Assembly (NCBI GenBank): GCA_029945725.1
Contig: JAQSDB010000011.1
Location: 62,001 to 126,000, forward strand
DNA length: 64,000 nucleotides
Direction: 5' to 3'
Origin: a bacterium
GTDB taxonomy: Bacteria > Pseudomonadota > Gammaproteobacteria > Pseudomonadales > Moraxellaceae
A program made the translations under genes and the position numbers. Below the pieces are notes generated by a model. It did no database searches. It was not told the origin of the DNA and worked only from the letters and a program-made list of their open reading frames with translations. Below are positions 1 through 9,101 of the stretch, piece by piece; positions within the stretch are counted from its first letter, which is position 1, and each line of letters starts with the position of its first letter.

Positions 1-64
1 TCCGCACAAACAGAAAAACGAACAGAAAACAGCTCGCCGTGAATAACGGCAAGGATGCCAAAAC

Positions 65-1753
65 GTGTCAGCTTTCCTGCAGCGCCTGAAGACCTCCTTT
101 GCCCGTACCGCCGATATCGTGGGCCGTCGCCTGCGCCAGAGTTTTTTCCTGTATCTGGCCGCCGTGTTCACCGTCATTGCCATCGTTGATGCCGGCAGCA
201 TCAATTATTTTGGCGGCATGCGGCAGTCGACCTTCGACACCATGCTGCGCCTGCGCGTGAATGTGCCAAAGCCCGATCCCGACATCATCATTGTCGACAT
301 CGACGAGAAAAGCCTGGCAGCGATGGCCGCGGATTACGGGCGCTGGCCATGGCCGCGGCAGGTGCTGGCGGAATTCCTGGAAAAAGTGGAGACACAAAAA
401 CCGAAGGCCGTGGTGTTCGACGTGCTCTTCAGTGACCCCGACATCCAGAATCCCGACAGCGATGCCTATTTCAACAGCGTCATCGCCGGTACCGGCAACA
501 CCTTCTTTCCCATGCTGCGTCTCGATGCAGGGCACGACAGCTTGTCCTCGCTGCTGGCGAAGAAAGTGCCCGGCGTTGCAGCGGACGATGACGCCGTGCA
601 GGACGCCACCGTTGCCATGATCATCCCGCCCTTCGAGGCGACGCAGAGGCCGGGGCGCCTGGGCACGCACAATGTCTATCCCGACAGTGATGGCGTGGTG
701 CGCAAATATCCGGTGACCATCAATGCCCATGGCTGGGAAATTCCTTCGCTGCCCCTTGCGGTGGCAGCAGCGGAAGGCCTGCGCGCCGGAGACCTGCCGG
801 AGGACCTGCTGCTGAACTGGCGCGGCAAGCCTTTTACTTACCACTATGTGAGCTTCAGCGATGTCTATCTCGACATGCTGAAGGAAAAACCGCTGCGCGC
901 CGGCCATGAATTCACCGGCAAAACCATCATCATCGGCTCCACGGCGGCCGGCCTGCTGGATGTGCGCGGCACGCCGCTGGACCGCCAGTTTCCGGGCGTG
1001 GAAATCCTCGCCACCGCCATCGACAACCTGCATCACGGCGACTGGCTGCGTGCGCCTGAAGCCAAGCTTTTCTATCTTGCGCTGGCCCTGCTCATTATCT
1101 GGGGCACGGCGTTTGCGTTCTGGAAAAACGGCGCTTCCAACAAGCTGGATCGCGTCTACGGTTTTTCCCAGTTCGTGCTGCTCGGCTTTTCCTATGCCAC
1201 GGTCAACGTGGGCAATATCTACATCAACCTGACTGGCCCGGTATTCATTGGGGCGCTGTATTTCTCGGTGGCGCGCATTTATGCCTTTGCCACCGAGCGC
1301 GTGCTGGATCATTCGCTGGTGGCGCGCATGGATGCCAGTGGTGCGGTGTTGCGCGGCCTGATGGTGGTGCTGCGTTTCCGTCTTGAAACCCGTGAAGAAG
1401 CCGCCATTGCCAGACTGGCGGCGCGCATCGAGCGCGAAGGAAAATACGACAGCAGCATCGAATACGTTCAGGGCCGGCAGAAAGGCCTGTGGCGTCTTTT
1501 TGAAAACACGCTGACGCTGTGCTGGGTGCATCCTGCGGATGACGGGGCGACCTGGCATCTCATTCGTGCCGAGGCCGATGCCATCGTGAATGATCTGGAA
1601 CGACTGGTTGCCGAGGCCGGCGGGACAGCAGCCCTGCCGCTGGAAGCGATGATCATGTACCGCGCGGAAGGCCGCATTCGCGGTGAAACACCGGAAGACT
1701 GGCAGGCTCTGCTGGCTGCCGCCCTGCTGGAAAAAGGAGATAAACCTTCATGA
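65..1753 (+). CDS. CHASE2-domain membrane protein
   Basis: 562 residues. A membrane segment (about 28-44) is followed by a periplasmic CHASE2 sensor domain (about 52-335, with the typical IIIVDIDEKSL and GRWPWPR stretches) and by further membrane segments (about 340-412). The C-terminal 150 residues are cytosolic and match no output domain I know; there is no kinase, cyclase or GGDEF signature. CHASE2 proteins sense unknown extracytoplasmic signals. The GTG start is chosen because AAGGA lies 9 bases upstream. The stop overlaps the next start (ATGA), so the SH3 protein is translationally coupled. A second CHASE2 protein, fused to a kinase, lies at 16069-18654. Confidence 0.8.
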   Translation: MSAFLQRLKTSFARTADIVGRRLRQSFFLYLAAVFTVIAIVDAGSINYFGGMRQSTFDTMLRLRVNVPKPDPDIIIVDIDEKSLAAMAADYGRWPWPRQVLAEFLEKVETQKPKAVVFDVLFSDPDIQNPDSDAYFNSVIAGTGNTFFPMLRLDAGHDSLSSLLAKKVPGVAADDDAVQDATVAMIIPPFEATQRPGRLGTHNVYPDSDGVVRKYPVTINAHGWEIPSLPLAVAAAEGLRAGDLPEDLLLNWRGKPFTYHYVSFSDVYLDMLKEKPLRAGHEFTGKTIIIGSTAAGLLDVRGTPLDRQFPGVEILATAIDNLHHGDWLRAPEAKLFYLALALLIIWGTAFAFWKNGASNKLDRVYGFSQFVLLGFSYATVNVGNIYINLTGPVFIGALYFSVARIYAFATERVLDHSLVARMDASGAVLRGLMVVLRFRLETREEAAIARLAARIEREGKYDSSIEYVQGRQKGLWRLFENTLTLCWVHPADDGATWHLIRAEADAIVNDLERLVAEAGGTAALPLEAMIMYRAEGRIRGETPEDWQALLAAALLEKGDKPS

Positions 1754-2250
1754 TGCTTCGATCATTTTCTTTGCTGTGTGCGGCCTTGTTCGCCAGCAGT
1801 GTGGCGCTGGCTGTTGATGGCGGTACGCTGACCCGCGCCGAGACGCTGCGTGTCAAACCGTTTGCCGACGCGAAGGCTGTCGCGCCGGCCGCCAGCGGCG
1901 CCAAAGTGGATATCGTCAGCCGCAACGGTGGCTGGTATCAGGTCAGGGTGGCGGGCAAGACCGGCTGGGTGCGCATGCTGAGTGTGCGTCGCGCTACGGT
2001 GGCTTCCAGCAGCATCACCGGCCTTGCCAGTGTTGCTTCCGGACGCGCCGGCACCGGCAAGGTCACCACGACCACCGGTGTGCGTGGTCTTGATAGCGAG
2101 GATCTTGTCGCCGCCACCTTTGATGAAGCGCAAACGGCAAAAGCCGAGGGCTACCGTGTCAGCCGCCAGAGCGCCGATGCCTTTGCCAAAGCAGCACGGC
2201 TCAGTGTTCACAATGTCCAGCCCTTGCCGGCTCCTGTGCAGAACCAGTGA
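1750..2250 (+). CDS. exported SH3-domain protein
   Basis: 166 residues with a signal peptide (about 1-21, ending SVALA) and one bacterial SH3 domain (about 25-80, containing LRVKPFADAKA and GWYQVRVAGKTGWV). The C-terminal half is Ser/Thr/Gly-rich, then helical, and is not recognised. Bacterial SH3 domains usually bind peptides or peptidoglycan, so a periplasmic role is inferred. It overlaps the CHASE2 gene by 4 bases and is followed after 10 bases by a secreted M48 protease, so the three look like one envelope-directed operon. Confidence 0.75.
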   Translation: MMLRSFSLLCAALFASSVALAVDGGTLTRAETLRVKPFADAKAVAPAASGAKVDIVSRNGGWYQVRVAGKTGWVRMLSVRRATVASSSITGLASVASGRAGTGKVTTTTGVRGLDSEDLVAATFDEAQTAKAEGYRVSRQSADAFAKAARLSVHNVQPLPAPVQNQ

Positions 2251-2260
2251 GGAAATGCTC

Positions 2261-3169
2261 ATGAAAAATATTCCGGATGCATCACCTCTTTCTGCGCTGC
2301 TGCTGGCGGGCGCACTGGCCCTGGTTTTTTTCAGCCCGTTTGCCCAGGCGTTCAATCTGGGGGATCTGGTCGACAAGAAAGCACTGGACCAGACGGCACG
2401 TGAAAAACTCGGTGTGAAAACCGATGCTGCCAACGCCTCTGATGTCGGTATTCCGCTCACCGGCAATCCCACGGATGCCGATGAAGAAAAACTCGGCCGC
2501 GAAATTGCCGGCCGCCTGCTGGGGGCGGCACCGCTGGTGAATAACGAGAAGCTGCAGCAATACGTGAACAAGGTCGGTCGTTATGTGGCGGCGCAGAGTG
2601 CGCGCCCGGATCTCAACTGGACCTTCGGTGTGATTGATACGCCCAGTGTGAATGCCTTTGCGGCGCCCGGCGGTTATGTCTTTGTCACGCGCGGCCTTTA
2701 CGCCATCCTGAAAAGCGAAGCTGAACTGGCCGGCATCCTGGCGCATGAAATTGGCCATGTGAATGCACGCCATCATGTGCGCCTGATGCAGAAGCAGCGT
2801 GTGCTTGCCATGGGCCAGGAGTTTCTCAGCAAGAAAGCCGGTGACAATACGGTGAAAAAACTCGTCGGTAACGGCGCCGAAGTGCTGGCACGTTCCCTCG
2901 ACAAGGATGCCGAATTTGAAGCCGACCGCCTCGGCGTGTATTACGCCACCAAAGCCGGCTACGACACCTACGGCCTGATCGCCGTACTCGACAGGCTGGA
3001 TGCCGGCGTGGCCAGCGATCAGGTCAGCATGCTCTTCAAAACCCATCCCTTGCCGGCAGATCGTCTGGCGGCGCTGGATGCCGCACTCGGCACGCAGTAC
3101 GACACGCAAAAACCGGGACTGACGCTGGAAAAGCGGCTGGTGAAGTTGCCGGCGCCACCGGTGAAATAG
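2261..3169 (+). CDS. exported M48-family zinc metalloprotease
   Basis: 302 residues from this ATG, chosen because AGGA lies 7 bases upstream and a signal peptide (about 1-30, ending FAQA) follows at once; an in-frame ATG at 2255 is less likely. The peptidase M48 domain carries HEIGH at 162-166, with the third zinc ligand likely in DAEFEADRLG, and the KTHPLPADR region typical of the family. Unlike BepA at 9592 it has no TPR tail. A role in periplasmic protein quality control is inferred. A rho-independent terminator follows directly. Confidence 0.88.
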   Translation: MKNIPDASPLSALLLAGALALVFFSPFAQAFNLGDLVDKKALDQTAREKLGVKTDAANASDVGIPLTGNPTDADEEKLGREIAGRLLGAAPLVNNEKLQQYVNKVGRYVAAQSARPDLNWTFGVIDTPSVNAFAAPGGYVFVTRGLYAILKSEAELAGILAHEIGHVNARHHVRLMQKQRVLAMGQEFLSKKAGDNTVKKLVGNGAEVLARSLDKDAEFEADRLGVYYATKAGYDTYGLIAVLDRLDAGVASDQVSMLFKTHPLPADRLAALDAALGTQYDTQKPGLTLEKRLVKLPAPPVK

Positions 3170-3178
3170 CCAGACAGA

Positions 3179-3208
3179 AAAGCCGGGATTCTTTCCCGGC
3201 TTTTTTTT
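3179..3208 (+). terminator. rho-independent terminator after the M48 gene
   Basis: A 9-bp stem (AAGCCGGGA/TCCCGGCTT) with a 5-base loop is followed by a run of T. It closes the CHASE2-SH3-M48 operon. Confidence 0.9.
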
Positions 3209-3262
3209 CGGTACCGGTGTGCACGCAACCGGTCCCGTTACTGTGCCGTATGCCGGCCACGC

Positions 3263-4225
3263 TCAGGAAAGAGCGATGTATTTTCTGTGCGGAGAACCTT
3301 TTTTCCACATGACGCCTTCCCAGTAGTAATGGAAGAAGGCAAGGAAGAGCAGGATCACCAGCAGGTATCTATCGGGGACCAGCGTCGTCAGCAGGACGGC
3401 GGTCAGCAGGGCTGCAGCCGGCGTCAGGATGTATTCGGGAATCCGGAGGCTTTCCCTGATGCGGCTGGACAGGCTTTGCGGCTTTGACTTGTTGCGGTTG
3501 ACGTTGTGCGAGACGTAGAACGAAAAGGCCGTGGCATCATGAATGAACCGGCCCAGAAAAAGCATGTACAGATAGTATTCAAAATAGAACAGCACGCAGT
3601 TCACCGCGATCAGTGCCGTGCTGCCGGCAATATAGAAAGTTCCCATCCGTGTTCGGCTTTGCCGCGCCGTGCTGAAGCAGACCCAGGCATAGCCGATGAA
3701 CAGCAGGCCAAGAGCAGCCTTGAAGGCATGGTTGTAGGGGTAGGCGGAGAGAACGGAAATAACCCCGCTTTTTTTGAGCGCCGCTGAAAACACCAGTGCC
3801 AGCATGATCGTCAGGTAGCCCCATTTCCAGAGCTGGTGAGTCGTTGCCTTGCTTTGCGCAATCAGCGCGGCAATACCGGTTTGCTGGCTGACCTGATGGT
3901 AGGCGGTGTATACGAGCAGAATCAGGATGATGAGGTCGTTTGTTGAAAACACGGGGATCAGCACTATGCCGCCCAGTATGGCCGTTGATGAAAGGCCGAG
4001 TCTGGTGGCGTAGGCGACAATGTATTCCCGGTTCATGAAGGTGAAAAAACTCGCAATCACATGCGGAAACATGAACAGCATGTTGAGCCATCCGGTTTTT
4101 TCCGCTGCCCTGGGAAGGCTGTTGCTGATGCGCATGTCAAAGAAAAAGTAGTCGGCCAGCATGAACAGGCCAAGGGCAGGAATGATGGCGAGGATTTTCA
4201 GCAGGAAGGCCGGCGCCAGGATCAT
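3263..4225 (-). CDS. polytopic membrane protein with conserved-looking His motifs, unknown function
   Basis: 320 residues from an ATG preceded by GGAGGA (10 bases upstream), which I prefer to the longer reading frame beginning at 4372. There are about eight to nine hydrophobic segments. Histidines recur at membrane edges: FPHV, TAYHQVSQQTG, FIHDATAFSFYVSHN and FFHYYWE. This spacing resembles integral-membrane di-iron oxygenases or Brp/Blh-like proteins, but I cannot assign a family. It lies 186 bases downstream of metR on the same strand. Confidence 0.7.
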   Translation of the reverse strand: MILAPAFLLKILAIIPALGLFMLADYFFFDMRISNSLPRAAEKTGWLNMLFMFPHVIASFFTFMNREYIVAYATRLGLSSTAILGGIVLIPVFSTNDLIILILLVYTAYHQVSQQTGIAALIAQSKATTHQLWKWGYLTIMLALVFSAALKKSGVISVLSAYPYNHAFKAALGLLFIGYAWVCFSTARQSRTRMGTFYIAGSTALIAVNCVLFYFEYYLYMLFLGRFIHDATAFSFYVSHNVNRNKSKPQSLSSRIRESLRIPEYILTPAAALLTAVLLTTLVPDRYLLVILLFLAFFHYYWEGVMWKKGSPHRKYIALS

Positions 4226-4411
4226 TGGCCGCACTTCCTCCGGGGCTTGCGGAGGAGCCTGCAGCGTTATGGCCTGGTGCATTTTCAGGGGTGCTCTGAA
4301 GGGCGAAAGTGCCCTTTTTGTGCCCTTGCCGGGTACGCCCGTACTGTCGTGTGTTAATGCCCTGTAATGCAAGGAAAAGAGGACGCCTGACCACTCGGGT
4401 GAAGCTGCCGC

Positions 4412-5380
4412 CTAGCGTTTTTTCTGCTGCGTGTTTTCTGCCGTTAGCCCTGACACGGCGCTTGCCGGTGCACGGGCAGGGCGGCTGAGCATGTCGTGGC
4501 TGCTGCTTTTAGCGGTCTCGAGAAAGTCCTGCATGAACGCTGTGTCACGGTCTTCGCGCCGGATGGCGGCATAAAGCGTGCGCCAGGTTCCCTGTTTGCC
4601 GAGCGAGAGGGTTTTTATCCAGCCACGATTGACGTACTCCTGTGCGGCCCAGCTTGGCAGTCCGCAGACGCCGCGCCCGCTGGCCACCAGCTGCACCATC
4701 ATCAGGGTGATTTCACTGTTGCGGATTTTTGCCGGACGCACGCCGGCCGGCAGCAGGAACTGCGCAAAGATATCCAGGCGTTCTTCATCCACCGGATAGC
4801 TGATCAGCGTTTCTGTCGCCAGATCCTGTGGTTCGACAAAGGTTCTGGCAGCCAGCGGATGCGTGAGCCCGACCACCAGCACGGCTTCGTAGTCGAACAG
4901 CGGGATGAATTCCAGATCACGGTTGCTGCCGGGATTGGAGGTCACCACCAGATCGAGTTCGCGTTTGGCCAGCATCTCCTGTGCATCGCCGTGAAAGCCG
5001 CTGACAAAGTCCAGCTCCACTTCCGGCCAGTCATTGCGGAAACGGTTCAGCGCCGGCATCAGCCATTCAAAACAGCTGTGACATTCAATCGCCATGACAA
5101 GGCGGCCGGCGCGGCCGTTTTTCAGCTTGCCCAGATCACGTTCGGCATCACGCAGCGCCGGCAGGATGAGGTCGGCCACTTCCAGCAGGCGCTCGCCGGC
5201 CCGGGTGAAGCGGGGCGGGCTGGTCTTGCGCACAAACAGCGAGAGGCCGGCATCGTCTTCCAGCCCCTTGAGCTGATGCGACAGGGCGGATTGCGTGAGG
5301 TGCAGGCGCTCGGCGGCTTCGGCCAGGGAGCCGGCTTCGCGCAGGGCGACGAGGGTGCGGAGGTGGCGGATATCGATCAT
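4412..5380 (-). CDS. metR: LysR-type regulator MetR
   Basis: 322 residues. The N-terminal winged helix-turn-helix (1-60; LRTLVALREAGSLAEAAE, then LTQSALSHQLKGLED) is followed by a LysR effector domain (about 90-295). MetR activates methionine genes with homocysteine as co-inducer. Identity rests on the MetR-like sequence and on divergence from metE across a region with two MetR-type boxes. The start at MIDIRHLRTL is the usual MetR start; an upstream extension in the same frame runs through the REP element and is rejected. The last 25 residues are polar and probably disordered. Confidence 0.9.
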   Translation of the reverse strand: MIDIRHLRTLVALREAGSLAEAAERLHLTQSALSHQLKGLEDDAGLSLFVRKTSPPRFTRAGERLLEVADLILPALRDAERDLGKLKNGRAGRLVMAIECHSCFEWLMPALNRFRNDWPEVELDFVSGFHGDAQEMLAKRELDLVVTSNPGSNRDLEFIPLFDYEAVLVVGLTHPLAARTFVEPQDLATETLISYPVDEERLDIFAQFLLPAGVRPAKIRNSEITLMMVQLVASGRGVCGLPSWAAQEYVNRGWIKTLSLGKQGTWRTLYAAIRREDRDTAFMQDFLETAKSSSHDMLSRPARAPASAVSGLTAENTQQKKR

Positions 5381-5410
5381 GGGTTGTCCCGTTGCTTTCG
5401 TTGCTTTTGC

Positions 5411-5481
5411 AGGAGCGGCTTCAGCCGCGAACCCAGGCTTGTTTTGGCATGCCCATGCCATTCGCGGCTGAAGCCGCTCCT
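5411..5481. repeat. REP-like palindrome, copy 1
   Basis: Perfect 21-base inverted arms at 5411-5431 and 5461-5481 surround a 29-base loop. The core AGGAGCGGCTTCAGCCGCGA is itself partly palindromic. Related copies lie at 13283-13348 and 25202-25254, each in an intergenic gap. This matches repetitive extragenic palindromic elements of pseudomonads, which are normally mobilised by a RAYT transposase encoded elsewhere. Confidence 0.85.
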
Positions 5482-5529
5482 ACGGATGCTGACTGGCGTG
5501 AGCGGAATTCATGGCCATCATTAAATAAT

Positions 5530-5574
5530 TGATTTTGATTCATGTAAACCCTGCTCCAGACTGAGCGTCATTCA
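5530..5574 (+). promoter_or_regulatory. two candidate MetR-binding boxes upstream of metE
   Basis: The MetR consensus is TGAA-N5-TTCA. TGAT-N5-TTCA lies at 5530-5542 and TGAG-N5-TTCA at 5562-5574, each with one mismatch. Their centres are 32 bases apart, about three helical turns. The second sits very close to the metE Shine-Dalgarno, so it may serve repression or the metR side. I could not pick a convincing -35/-10 pair. Confidence 0.5.
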
Positions 5575-5589
5575 TCTGGAGGCAGGATC

Positions 5590-7881
5590 ATGAAGGCGCA
5601 TGTACTGGGGTTTCCCCGCATCGGGGCGGATCGCGAGCTGAAAAAGGCGGTGGAATCGTATTGGGCCGGGCAAAGCAGCCGCGAGGAGTTGCTGCAGACC
5701 GGCCGGGCGCTGCGCGCGCAGCACTGGCAGCAGCAGGCCGATGCCGGCCTCGACTTTGTCACCGTGGGCGATTTTGCCTTTTACGATCAGGTGCTCAATA
5801 CCTCGGCGCTGCTGGGCGTTATCCCCGGGCGTTTTGGCAAGGTGGAGAGCGAGGTTGATCTCGACACGCTGTTCCGCATGGCGCGTGGACGTGCCCCCTG
5901 TGGCTGCGATGCCGTGGCCGAGGAAATGACAAAGTGGTTCGACACCAATTACCACTACATAGTGCCGGAATTTTCGGTGGACCAGACCTTTGCGCTGAAA
6001 AGCCGGCAACTGTTTGCCGAAGTGGAAGAAGCGCAACAGCAGGGCCATACCGTCAAGGCGGTGGTGATCGGCCCGCTGACTTATTTGTGGCTGGGAAAAT
6101 GCCAGGGCGGCGACTTCAGCAAGCTCGATCTGCTGGAGCGCATCCTGCCGGTGTATGCACAGGTGTTTGAACAACTCGCGGCACTGGGCGTGGGCTGGGT
6201 GCAGGTGGATGAACCGGTTCTGGCGCTGGATCTGCCACAGGAATGGCGGGCGGCCTTCGAGAGTGCGTACAACCGTTTGCAGCGCCGTGACATCAGTATC
6301 CTGCTTGCCACCTATTTTGCACCGCTGGATGACAATCTCTGGACGGCGATGCATCTGCCGGTTGCCGGCCTGCATATTGATGTGCTGCGCAGCGGTGACG
6401 AGTGGCGGCGGGTGCTGGACCAGTTGCCGGAATACAAGGTGCTGTCGCTCGGCGTGATTGACGGCCGCAATATCTGGCGCGCGAACCTGCGGCAGAAGCT
6501 CGACATCCTGCAGCAAGCCCGTGCGCGTATCGGTGATCGCTTGTGGGTGGCCTCCAGTTGTTCGTTGCTGCACGTGCCGGTGGATCTGGATCGCGAGGAA
6601 AAGCTCGCACCGGAGCTGCGTTCCTGGCTGTCGTTTGCCGTGCAGAAACTGGCGGAGGTGGCCATTCTGAAAGCCGCCGTGCTGGCGCCGGAAAATGCGG
6701 CGGTACAGGCGGCTTTCAGGGGCTCTGATCTGGCAGCCGCCTCGCGCCGTGAAGGCCGGGGCTGGAAAAATCCGGTGGTGCAGGCCGCCGTCACTGCCTT
6801 GAGTGCCCGCGATGCCCGTCGTGACAGTGCCTTTGCGGTGCGTGATGCGGCGCAGGCCGCTGCACTGGGACTGCCCTTGTTTCCGACCACGACGATTGGT
6901 TCTTTTCCGCAAACAGCGGAAATCCGTCAGGCGCGTGCGGCGTTCAGGGCGGGAACACTCGATGCCGCCGGCTATGAGCGTGCAATGAAGGCTGAAATTG
7001 CGCTGGCGGTCAGCGAGCAGGAAGCGCTGGGCATTGATGTGCTTGTGCATGGCGAAGCCGAGCGCAACGACATGGTGGAATATTTCGGCGAGCAGCTTTC
7101 AGGCTTTGCCTTCACGCAGTATGGCTGGGTGCAAAGCTATGGCAGCCGCTGTGTCAAACCGCCAGTGATTGTCGGTGATGTCAGTCGCCCCGTGGCGATG
7201 ACGGTTGACTGGACGAGCTATGCACAGTCGCTGACGCACAGGCCTATGAAGGGCATGCTCACCGGCCCCGTTACCATCCTGTGCTGGTCGTTTCTGCGCG
7301 ATGACATCAGTCGTGAAGCAGTGGCCTTGCAGATTGCCCTGGCGATACGTCAGGAGGTGGTGGATCTGGAAGCCGCCGGCATCAGCATCATCCAGATTGA
7401 CGAGCCGGCCTTTCGTGAAGGCCTGCCCCTGCGCAAGCGCGAACAGGCTGCTTACTGGGAATGGGCCGTGCGGGCTTTTCGGGTTTCTGCATCCGGCGTG
7501 CAGGACAGGACACAGATTCACACGCATATGTGTTATTCGGAATTCAATGACTGCATCGAACACATTGCCGCCATGGATGCCGATGTCATCACCATTGAAA
7601 CCGCGCGTTCGGCAATGGAGCTGCTACGGGCATTCGAGGATTTCGCTTACCCGAATGCCATTGGCCCCGGGGTGTACGACATTCATTCGCCGCGCGTGCC
7701 GGACAGTGCCGCCATGCAGCATTTGCTCGAAGTGGCCGCACGCCGGATTCCGGCCGCGCGTCTCTGGGTCAACCCGGATTGCGGCCTGAAAACGCGCGCC
7801 TGGCCGGAAGTGAAGGCGGCGCTGAAAAACATGGTGGCGGCAACCGTTGCACTCAGGGCGCAGGTCGGCGCCGGGGCCTGA
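5590..7881 (+). CDS. metE: cobalamin-independent methionine synthase
   Basis: 763 residues, close to the E. coli length of 753. It transfers a methyl group from methyltetrahydropteroyl-triglutamate to homocysteine in the cytosol. The zinc ligands are visible as His646 and Cys648 (HTHMCYSEF) and Cys731 (NPDCGLKTR), each shifted by five from the E. coli positions. The N-terminal and C-terminal barrels are both complete. GGAGG precedes the ATG. Divergent metR and the boxes between them indicate MetR activation. Confidence 0.98.
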   Translation: MKAHVLGFPRIGADRELKKAVESYWAGQSSREELLQTGRALRAQHWQQQADAGLDFVTVGDFAFYDQVLNTSALLGVIPGRFGKVESEVDLDTLFRMARGRAPCGCDAVAEEMTKWFDTNYHYIVPEFSVDQTFALKSRQLFAEVEEAQQQGHTVKAVVIGPLTYLWLGKCQGGDFSKLDLLERILPVYAQVFEQLAALGVGWVQVDEPVLALDLPQEWRAAFESAYNRLQRRDISILLATYFAPLDDNLWTAMHLPVAGLHIDVLRSGDEWRRVLDQLPEYKVLSLGVIDGRNIWRANLRQKLDILQQARARIGDRLWVASSCSLLHVPVDLDREEKLAPELRSWLSFAVQKLAEVAILKAAVLAPENAAVQAAFRGSDLAAASRREGRGWKNPVVQAAVTALSARDARRDSAFAVRDAAQAAALGLPLFPTTTIGSFPQTAEIRQARAAFRAGTLDAAGYERAMKAEIALAVSEQEALGIDVLVHGEAERNDMVEYFGEQLSGFAFTQYGWVQSYGSRCVKPPVIVGDVSRPVAMTVDWTSYAQSLTHRPMKGMLTGPVTILCWSFLRDDISREAVALQIALAIRQEVVDLEAAGISIIQIDEPAFREGLPLRKREQAAYWEWAVRAFRVSASGVQDRTQIHTHMCYSEFNDCIEHIAAMDADVITIETARSAMELLRAFEDFAYPNAIGPGVYDIHSPRVPDSAAMQHLLEVAARRIPAARLWVNPDCGLKTRAWPEVKAALKNMVAATVALRAQVGAGA

Positions 7882-7892
7882 TCAGGCTCGTT

Positions 7893-7936
7893 CCGGCACG
7901 TCACCGCTGCTGCCGGCAGCAACGGTGACGTGCCGG
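7893..7936 (+). terminator. long hairpin after metE
   Basis: A perfect 14-bp stem (CCGGCACGTCACCG at 7893-7906 with its complement at 7923-7936) encloses a 16-base loop. There is no T run, so it may act as an RNA-stabilising hairpin or a weak terminator between metE and nadA. Confidence 0.5.
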
Positions 7937-8027
7937 GTGCCTGAAAAGGAGTCGGGCGGGTAGCACGCAAAAAGCCCCGGCTCGGTTAGAATCAGGGCCC
8001 CGCGACAGAGCATGCGAGCCTTGATTC

Positions 8028-9101
8028 ATGAGCCATCTCATCGATACCCACGCCAGGCAGGTGGTGCAAGATCATCTGGATCATCTGCACGAGCACCCTG
8101 ACGATCTTTCTGCGGCGCAGAAGAGCGCGCTGCGCGAGCGCATCAAGGCCTTGCTGATTCGTGAAAATGCCGTACTGGTGGCGCATTACTACGTCGATGC
8201 CGAATTGCAGTCGCTGGCGGAAGAAACCGGCGGCTGTGTTTCCGACTCACTGGAAATGGCACGTTTCGGCAACCAGCATCCGGCGCGCACCATCGTTGTG
8301 GCCGGCGTGAAATTCATGGGCGAGACCGCCAAGATCCTGAATCCGGAAAAGCGCGTGCTGATGCCGACGCTGGAGGCGACCTGTTCGCTGGACATCGGTT
8401 GCCCGGTGGATGAATTCACGGCGTTTTGCGATGCGCATCCGGATTACAAGGTGGTGGTTTACGCCAATACCTCGGCGGCGGTGAAGGCACGTGCCGACTG
8501 GGTGGTGACATCAAGCTGCGCCGTCGACATCGTGCAGCATCTGGCCGATCAGGGCGAAAAGATCATCTGGGCGCCGGACAAGTATCTGGGCGCCTATGTC
8601 GAGAAAATGACCGGGGCCGACATGCTGCTCTGGGACGGTTCCTGCATCGTGCACGAAGAGTTCAAGGCGCGCGGCATTCTCGACCTGAAAAAAGTCTATC
8701 CCGATGCGGCAGTACTGGTGCATCCGGAATCGCCGGCGTCGGTGGTGGAGATTGCCGATGCGGTTGGTTCCACTTCGCAACTGATTGCCGCCGCGCATGA
8801 TCTGCCCAATCCGCAATTCATCGTCGCCACCGACAAGGGCATTTTCTACAAGATGAAGCAGGCGGCGCCCGGCAAGGAATTCATCGAGGCGCCCACGGCA
8901 GGCTCCGGGGCGACCTGTCGTTCCTGCGCACACTGCCCGTGGATGGCCATGAACGCGCTCGACAACCTGGCCCAGGTGCTGGAAAGCGGCGGACAGGAAA
9001 TCCACGTTGATCCGGCGCTGGGTCGCCAGGCCATCATTCCCTTGCAGCGCATGCTGGATTTCACGCACAGGCTGAAGATTGCAGCGCAAGGAAATGACTG
9101 A
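8028..9101 (+). CDS. nadA: quinolinate synthase A
   Basis: 357 residues. It condenses iminoaspartate with dihydroxyacetone phosphate to quinolinate in de novo NAD synthesis. Family features are [19 protein letters not shown] near the start and the cysteines for the [4Fe-4S] cluster in [23 protein letters not shown] and [10 protein letters not shown]. Its last base is the first base of the thioesterase start codon (TGATG), so the two are coupled. Confidence 0.97.
   Translation: MSHLIDTHARQVVQDHLDHLHEHPDDLSAAQKSALRERIKALLIRENAVLVAHYYVDAELQSLAEETGGCVSDSLEMARFGNQHPARTIVVAGVKFMGETAKILNPEKRVLMPTLEATCSLDIGCPVDEFTAFCDAHPDYKVVVYANTSAAVKARADWVVTSSCAVDIVQHLADQGEKIIWAPDKYLGAYVEKMTGADMLLWDGSCIVHEEFKARGILDLKKVYPDAAVLVHPESPASVVEIADAVGSTSQLIAAAHDLPNPQFIVATDKGIFYKMKQAAPGKEFIEAPTAGSGATCRSCAHCPWMAMNALDNLAQVLESGGQEIHVDPALGRQAIIPLQRMLDFTHRLKIAAQGND

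Noticed and set aside
1-64. Possible end of an upstream gene
   Set aside because: Too short to identify a product; only the ribosome site of the CHASE2 gene is recognisable.
4290-4325. GGGC-GAAAGT-GCCC-TTTTT hairpin upstream of the unknown membrane protein
   Set aside because: The T tract is on the plus strand, where no gene ends, and the stem is only 4-6 bp.
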